DNA from: an uncultured Bacteroidaceae bacterium | Lineage (GTDB): Bacteria > Bacteroidota > Bacteroidia > Bacteroidales > Bacteroidaceae | Length of the DNA stretch: 64,000 nt | NCBI GenBank assembly: GCA_944320965.1 | Contig: CALUJO010000006.1 | Coordinates: 1 to 64,000 of the forward strand | Reading direction: 5' to 3' | In this document: piece by piece, positions 60,799 to 64,000 of the stretch | Layout of the letters: every line of letters starts with the position of its first letter | How positions within the stretch are numbered: position 1 is the stretch's first letter | Position numbers and translations under genes: made by a program | Notes under the pieces: model-generated | Seen by the model: only the letters and a program-made list of their open reading frames with translations | Databases searched by the model: none | What the model was told of the DNA's origin: nothing

Positions 60799-61283
60799 TT
60801 TTTTGGTAATTTAATATTATTTTTATACAAAAAATCTGCCCAAATCTGTGCTGCACACCTAACCAGCTCAACACAAGGACGTTTTTTATAATACTCAGGT
60901 GTTCTGTCTTCCGATATATAAGTTATTTTCTTTTCAAGGTTTCCGGCAAGCAAATCACCGCATTTTATCGAGCCGTTTATTTCTTTGAACTTGGCTGCCA
61001 TTTGCTGGACAAGTCTGTAATTCTCGTTTTTCTGTGCCTTGTCGGATGGATTTGTATATCCTTCCTGCAATCCGGCAAGCATAAACAGGCCTGATGCCGC
61101 TCCGCATGTCTCACGCATACGTCCGATACCGCCACCAAACGATGAAGCCAAACGTAAGGCTACATTCTTGTCAACTCCATACAAATCGGAAAAGGCAAGA
61201 AGAACCGACTGCGAACAGTTGTGTCCTTCACGGAAATACTCAACAGCCTTTTCCACTCTGTCCTGATAAATATTATCTTCCAT
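60789..61283 (-). CDS. C_GCAxxG_C_C family protein
   Basis: A 164-residue protein of the C_GCAxxG_C_C (split-Soret/redox-type) family. The cysteines are in HNCSQSVLLAF near 22, RETCGAASG near 58, IKCGDLLAG near 107 and RPCVELVRCAAQIW near 140. The conserved Cys pattern suggests metal or haem binding and a redox role, which is not proven. Its ATG directly follows the stop codon of the HAD phosphatase gene, with no gap. Confidence 0.87.
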   Translation of the reverse strand: MEDNIYQDRVEKAVEYFREGHNCSQSVLLAFSDLYGVDKNVALRLASSFGGGIGRMRETCGAASGLFMLAGLQEGYTNPSDKAQKNENYRLVQQMAAKFKEINGSIKCGDLLAGNLEKKITYISEDRTPEYYKKRPCVELVRCAAQIWADFLYKNNIKLPKNDI

Positions 61284-62045
61284 TTATATCTGTCTAAAAC
61301 TCTTTGCTACATTAAAAAACATATCCCAATGTTCAATGAATTCAGCCATAGAACTAAAAAGAAGATCCGCACCGCTTTCAATCAAAGCACTTCCGTCTAT
61401 CGGACCTGTATTTACAGCAACCGTAAATACTGAAGCGGCATGTCCTGCTTCTACTCCCAACGGAGCGTTTTCAACCACAATTGCCTGATTCGGCTGCACA
61501 TTCATTTTTTTAAGACCGATTAGGTACGGTTCCGGATTAGGCTTTCCGTATTTCACGTCAAAGGCAGTTACCATCCTGTCAAGACAGAACAAGTCATCAT
61601 AATAATTCTGTATTTTTCCCAAAAGAGACTTCTGACCGGAGCCGGTAACTATTGTGGCAAGCATTCCGTCCTCTCTCATCTTTGTGACAAGCTGTTTGGC
61701 TCCATCAATAGGCTTTGCCGTAGGACACTGGTCAAAATATATGGACTTTCGAGCATATATATCTTTCAGTTCCTTCTCGGTAGCGGTTCTGCCCCACTCG
61801 CGCTGCATTACTATATTTATGGTAGCCTCACCTGTACGTCCTTCATGAAGAAAGGCTTCATATTCGGGCAAGTTCATCCCAAAGTCCTTCATAGCTTTGT
61901 TCCACGAACTTGCATGATAAGGCATTGAATTGAACAGCACTCCATCCATGTCAAAAAGAGCGCATTGCAAGTCAAATGTTTCAAACCCGTTCCTTTTTAG
62001 ATAAGCCTCAATGGCTTTTCTGATGTCATTTTCTGTATAAATCAT
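61284..62045 (-). CDS. HAD-superfamily hydrolase (beta-phosphoglucomutase-like)
   Basis: A 253-residue HAD phosphatase/phosphomutase. Motif I is FDMDGVLFNS (Asp32, Asp34), motif II VTGSGQ near 136, the Lys motif KYGKPNPEPY near 180, and motif III VVENAPLGVEAG near 200. The helical cap between motifs I and II is of the beta-phosphoglucomutase/phosphatase type. The exact sugar or nucleotide phosphate is unknown. Residues 1-25 are a helical extension ahead of the fold. It is followed immediately by the C_GCAxxG_C_C gene and preceded, 28 bp away, by the MBOAT gene. Confidence 0.9.
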   Translation of the reverse strand: MIYTENDIRKAIEAYLKRNGFETFDLQCALFDMDGVLFNSMPYHASSWNKAMKDFGMNLPEYEAFLHEGRTGEATINIVMQREWGRTATEKELKDIYARKSIYFDQCPTAKPIDGAKQLVTKMREDGMLATIVTGSGQKSLLGKIQNYYDDLFCLDRMVTAFDVKYGKPNPEPYLIGLKKMNVQPNQAIVVENAPLGVEAGHAASVFTVAVNTGPIDGSALIESGADLLFSSMAEFIEHWDMFFNVAKSFRQI

Positions 62046-62073
62046 ATTCTATATGTTCGTTATCTGTCTTATG

Positions 62074-63555
62074 TTAAAACTGAAAATATATAAATGGCTG
62101 CACGTCACTGCTCTTTACCTGTATCACAATATACACCACAATTATCAGCACGACAAGCGACAACACGTAAGGAGACTTCACAAACATCCTGCGCATTCCG
62201 TCCATAAAACCATCCGAAATAAAATGTGAAGCAAAGCCAAGCAATATCAATATGAACACTTCCTTGTAACCTGTCACCAACTGCACAAAGAGTTCGGGAT
62301 GGAAATTTGTAAAGATGCTCTCAATCATGGTCATTGAATTTTCGAAACTTGTATTTCTGAAAAACAACCAGCAGAAGCATACAAAATGGAATGTCAGTAT
62401 GATATTAAGATATTTTCTCCAGCCAGAAGGCTTATAGTTCTTTGGCAAATTCCTTACAGAAAGACTGAATTTGTGTACGGCAAGCGCAACGCCGTGCAAT
62501 GTTCCCCATACAATAAAGTTCCATGACGCTCCGTGCCACAATCCGCCAAGAATCATTGTGAGCATAAGGTTTATATAAGTCCTTATCTTTCCGTGACGGT
62601 TTCCTCCCAATGATATGTAAAGATAGTCGCGAAGCCATGTTGACAAGGATATATGCCATCGGTGCCAGAAGTCGGTAACAGAGGTTGCCTTGTAAGGAGA
62701 ATCAAAGTTCTTTGGGAACTCAAAACCGAGAAGAAGGGCAATACCTATCGCCATATCACTGTAACCGGAGAAGTCGCAATAAATCTGCAACGCATATCCG
62801 TACAGCCCAAAAAGGTTCTCTATTCCTGAATACAGGGAGGGATTCTCAAAAATCCTCTCTACAAAATTGATACTTATATAATCACTTATTACAGCTTTCT
62901 TTATTATACCACACACTATAAGGAACAAACCGCTTCCAAGCATTTCGCGAGTAACCGTCAACGGGCGGCGGATTTGAGGGATAAAGTCGGATGCACGGAC
63001 AATAGGACCTGCAACAAGCTGCGGAAAGAACGATACATAAAAGGCATAATCCAGAAGCCTGTCAAGCGGTTTAAGCTTCCCCCGATATACATCTATTGAA
63101 TAACTCAATGACTGAAATGTAAAGAACGATATACCGACAGGCAGGAAAATATCAAAAGGTCCCCATGACGAACCGGTAAACGAATTTATTATATCTACAA
63201 AAAAATTGGTGTATTTGAAGTAACTCAGCATACCAAGGTTTATGACAAGACTGAGTGTTATATACAGTTTTTTAAGCCCCTTGCTGTCTGTCATGAATAT
63301 TCTGCGCGCGAGGAAGTAATCGGATACTGTAACCACCGCCAGAAGTATAAAATATATGCCACTGCTTTTATAATAGAAATAATAGGAAAAAGCAGTAACA
63401 AACAATATTCTCAGAGTATCCTTTTTATGAAGCAGCGCATATACAAATGAAAAAGCAACAAACAGATAAATGAATATCCCGCTGTTGAATATCATCGGCA
63501 TATCACTGTTATAAACCAATTGGTCAAGTATTTTACTGAAATCAATGCTCGGCAT
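62074..63555 (-). CDS. MBOAT-family membrane-bound O-acyltransferase
   Basis: A 493-residue polytopic membrane protein of the AlgI/DltB type. Conserved motifs are FFPQLVAGPIVR near 177, DFWHRWHISLS near 295 and GGLWHGASWNFIVWG near 337, with catalytic His341. It would transfer an acyl (often acetyl) group to an exported polysaccharide, lipid or peptidoglycan. It overlaps the end of the SGNH hydrolase gene by 14 bp. AlgI-AlgX/PatA-PatB pairs have the same two-protein form, with the SGNH protein acting as the extracytoplasmic transferase or esterase. Confidence 0.93.
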   Translation of the reverse strand: MPSIDFSKILDQLVYNSDMPMIFNSGIFIYLFVAFSFVYALLHKKDTLRILFVTAFSYYFYYKSSGIYFILLAVVTVSDYFLARRIFMTDSKGLKKLYITLSLVINLGMLSYFKYTNFFVDIINSFTGSSWGPFDIFLPVGISFFTFQSLSYSIDVYRGKLKPLDRLLDYAFYVSFFPQLVAGPIVRASDFIPQIRRPLTVTREMLGSGLFLIVCGIIKKAVISDYISINFVERIFENPSLYSGIENLFGLYGYALQIYCDFSGYSDMAIGIALLLGFEFPKNFDSPYKATSVTDFWHRWHISLSTWLRDYLYISLGGNRHGKIRTYINLMLTMILGGLWHGASWNFIVWGTLHGVALAVHKFSLSVRNLPKNYKPSGWRKYLNIILTFHFVCFCWLFFRNTSFENSMTMIESIFTNFHPELFVQLVTGYKEVFILILLGFASHFISDGFMDGMRRMFVKSPYVLSLVVLIIVVYIVIQVKSSDVQPFIYFQF

Positions 63556-64000
63556 AGGTGTTATAAGATTTAATTAAGGCCTGGAACAGTAAAAGTCCCA
63601 TCAAATCGTATCCGGACTTTGTAAAATGTATTCTGTCCCTTTGCATAAGTTTGTTTCCGTACCAGTTAGTACAGGCATATTCTTTCCCTCCTACAATATT
63701 GAACAAATCCCATGATGCGATATTGTGCGAAGAGGCATATCCGGTTATAACGCCTGCCACCTTCTCGGTATTGCTGTTTACGGAATAACGTCCTCTTGAT
63801 TTCATATATGCACCAGGAGGCGTTGTAAGAAGGAATGTAGCCGAAGGACAGCTTTCCTTCAACATTCTCATAAGCTGGTCCAGCTGGTTCATGTGCTGTG
63901 TTGAATTGTATCTGCGCGTATAACCTTCGTTTGTACCGAAAGACACGATTATTAAATCCGGCTTCAGTGATGCTATTTTGGAAATATAATCTGGGTTACA
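63542..64000 (-). CDS. SGNH/GDSL-type hydrolase or acyltransferase, 5' part outside window
   Basis: The C-terminal part of an SGNH-hydrolase-type protein. The frame stays open to the window edge (reading CNPDYISKIASLKPD into LIIVSFGTNEG), so the gene starts beyond 64000. The GTNE block III (Asn) and KSGYDLMG/IHFTKSG region with the catalytic Asp-x-x-His-type block V (RDRIHFTKSGYDL) are present. The block I Ser must lie outside the window. It overlaps the MBOAT gene by 14 bp, suggesting they act together in O-acetylation. A GTG at 63946 is not a real start. Confidence 0.85.
   Translation of the reverse strand, partial: CNPDYISKIASLKPDLIIVSFGTNEGYTRRYNSTQHMNQLDQLMRMLKESCPSATFLLTTPPGAYMKSRGRYSVNSNTEKVAGVITGYASSHNIASWDLFNIVGGKEYACTNWYGNKLMQRDRIHFTKSGYDLMGLLLFQALIKSYNTYAEH

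Noticed and set aside
63542..63946. SGNH hydrolase gene starting at the GTG at 63946
   Set aside because: The frame continues upstream to the window edge with family-like sequence (YISKIASLKPDLIIV), so the gene is cut by the window and the GTG is internal.

Overview
The window is a chromosomal segment of a Bacteroidales bacterium, most like Prevotellaceae or Bacteroidaceae. The evidence is the recurrent Bacteroidota-type promoter (TTG, about 20 bp, TAnnTTTG), the near absence of Shine-Dalgarno sequences, the long-form MraY, the Bacteroidota-type LptD, DUF4292 and OprO/P-like porin families, and a tmRNA tag reading GENNYALAA. The genus cannot be fixed from sequence reading alone. I see no prophage, insertion sequence, CRISPR array or tRNA gene. 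Region 1 (217-19840, all minus strand) is a 17-gene division and cell wall (dcw) operon with no gap above 30 bp: rsmH, ftsL, a PASTA-tailed FtsI-type transpeptidase, murE, mraY, murD, ftsW, murG, murC, ftsQ, ftsA, ftsZ, then yqeY, dut, a TPR lipoprotein, a DUF4292 lipoprotein and an EnvC-like LytM activator. mraZ is not present ahead of rsmH. A palindrome and tandem 13-mers occupy the leader, and the tmRNA gene ssrA (20088-20484) lies divergently next to it. Region 2 (20680-27480) pairs anaerobic metabolism with oxygen defence: pflB-pflA on the minus strand and, divergently, a PerR-like regulator with a perfect 7-1-7 operator followed by a reverse rubrerythrin. A translation and repair set follows: rplY (bL25), pth, an S4-domain protein and ung. 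A terminator-like hairpin sits inside the start of pth. Region 3 (27704-37262, minus) holds a surface-repeat protein, a LytTR/LytS-type two-component pair, lptD, and an operon of a B12-binding radical SAM enzyme, two family 2 glycosyltransferases and an HD-domain protein. The radical SAM gene and the adjoining glycosyltransferase gene look more AT-rich than their surroundings. Region 4 (37565-50205) holds meso-DAP dehydrogenase, a GIN-domain lipoprotein, an outer-membrane protein, and an alpha-glucan set (debranching enzyme, glycosyltransferase, GH57, phosphoglucomutase) with a C69 peptidase, then a rhomboid protease and a MarC-family protein. Region 5 (50667-64000) holds a Crp/Fnr regulator, pheS, nth, pgk, a porin, a TPR protein, a DAHP synthase/chorismate mutase fusion, a phosphoesterase lipoprotein, a secreted HIU-hydrolase-like protein, a small winged-helix protein, a C_GCAxxG_C_C protein, a HAD phosphatase, and an MBOAT O-acyltransferase with an SGNH hydrolase cut by the window edge. 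The most unusual unexplained structure is a family of degenerate tandem arrays with a 21-23 bp period in five intergenic regions (about 37-168, 27579-27667, 40186-40280, 52652-52756, 60289-60399). Several units carry perfect 17-bp palindromes whose two arms change together from unit to unit.
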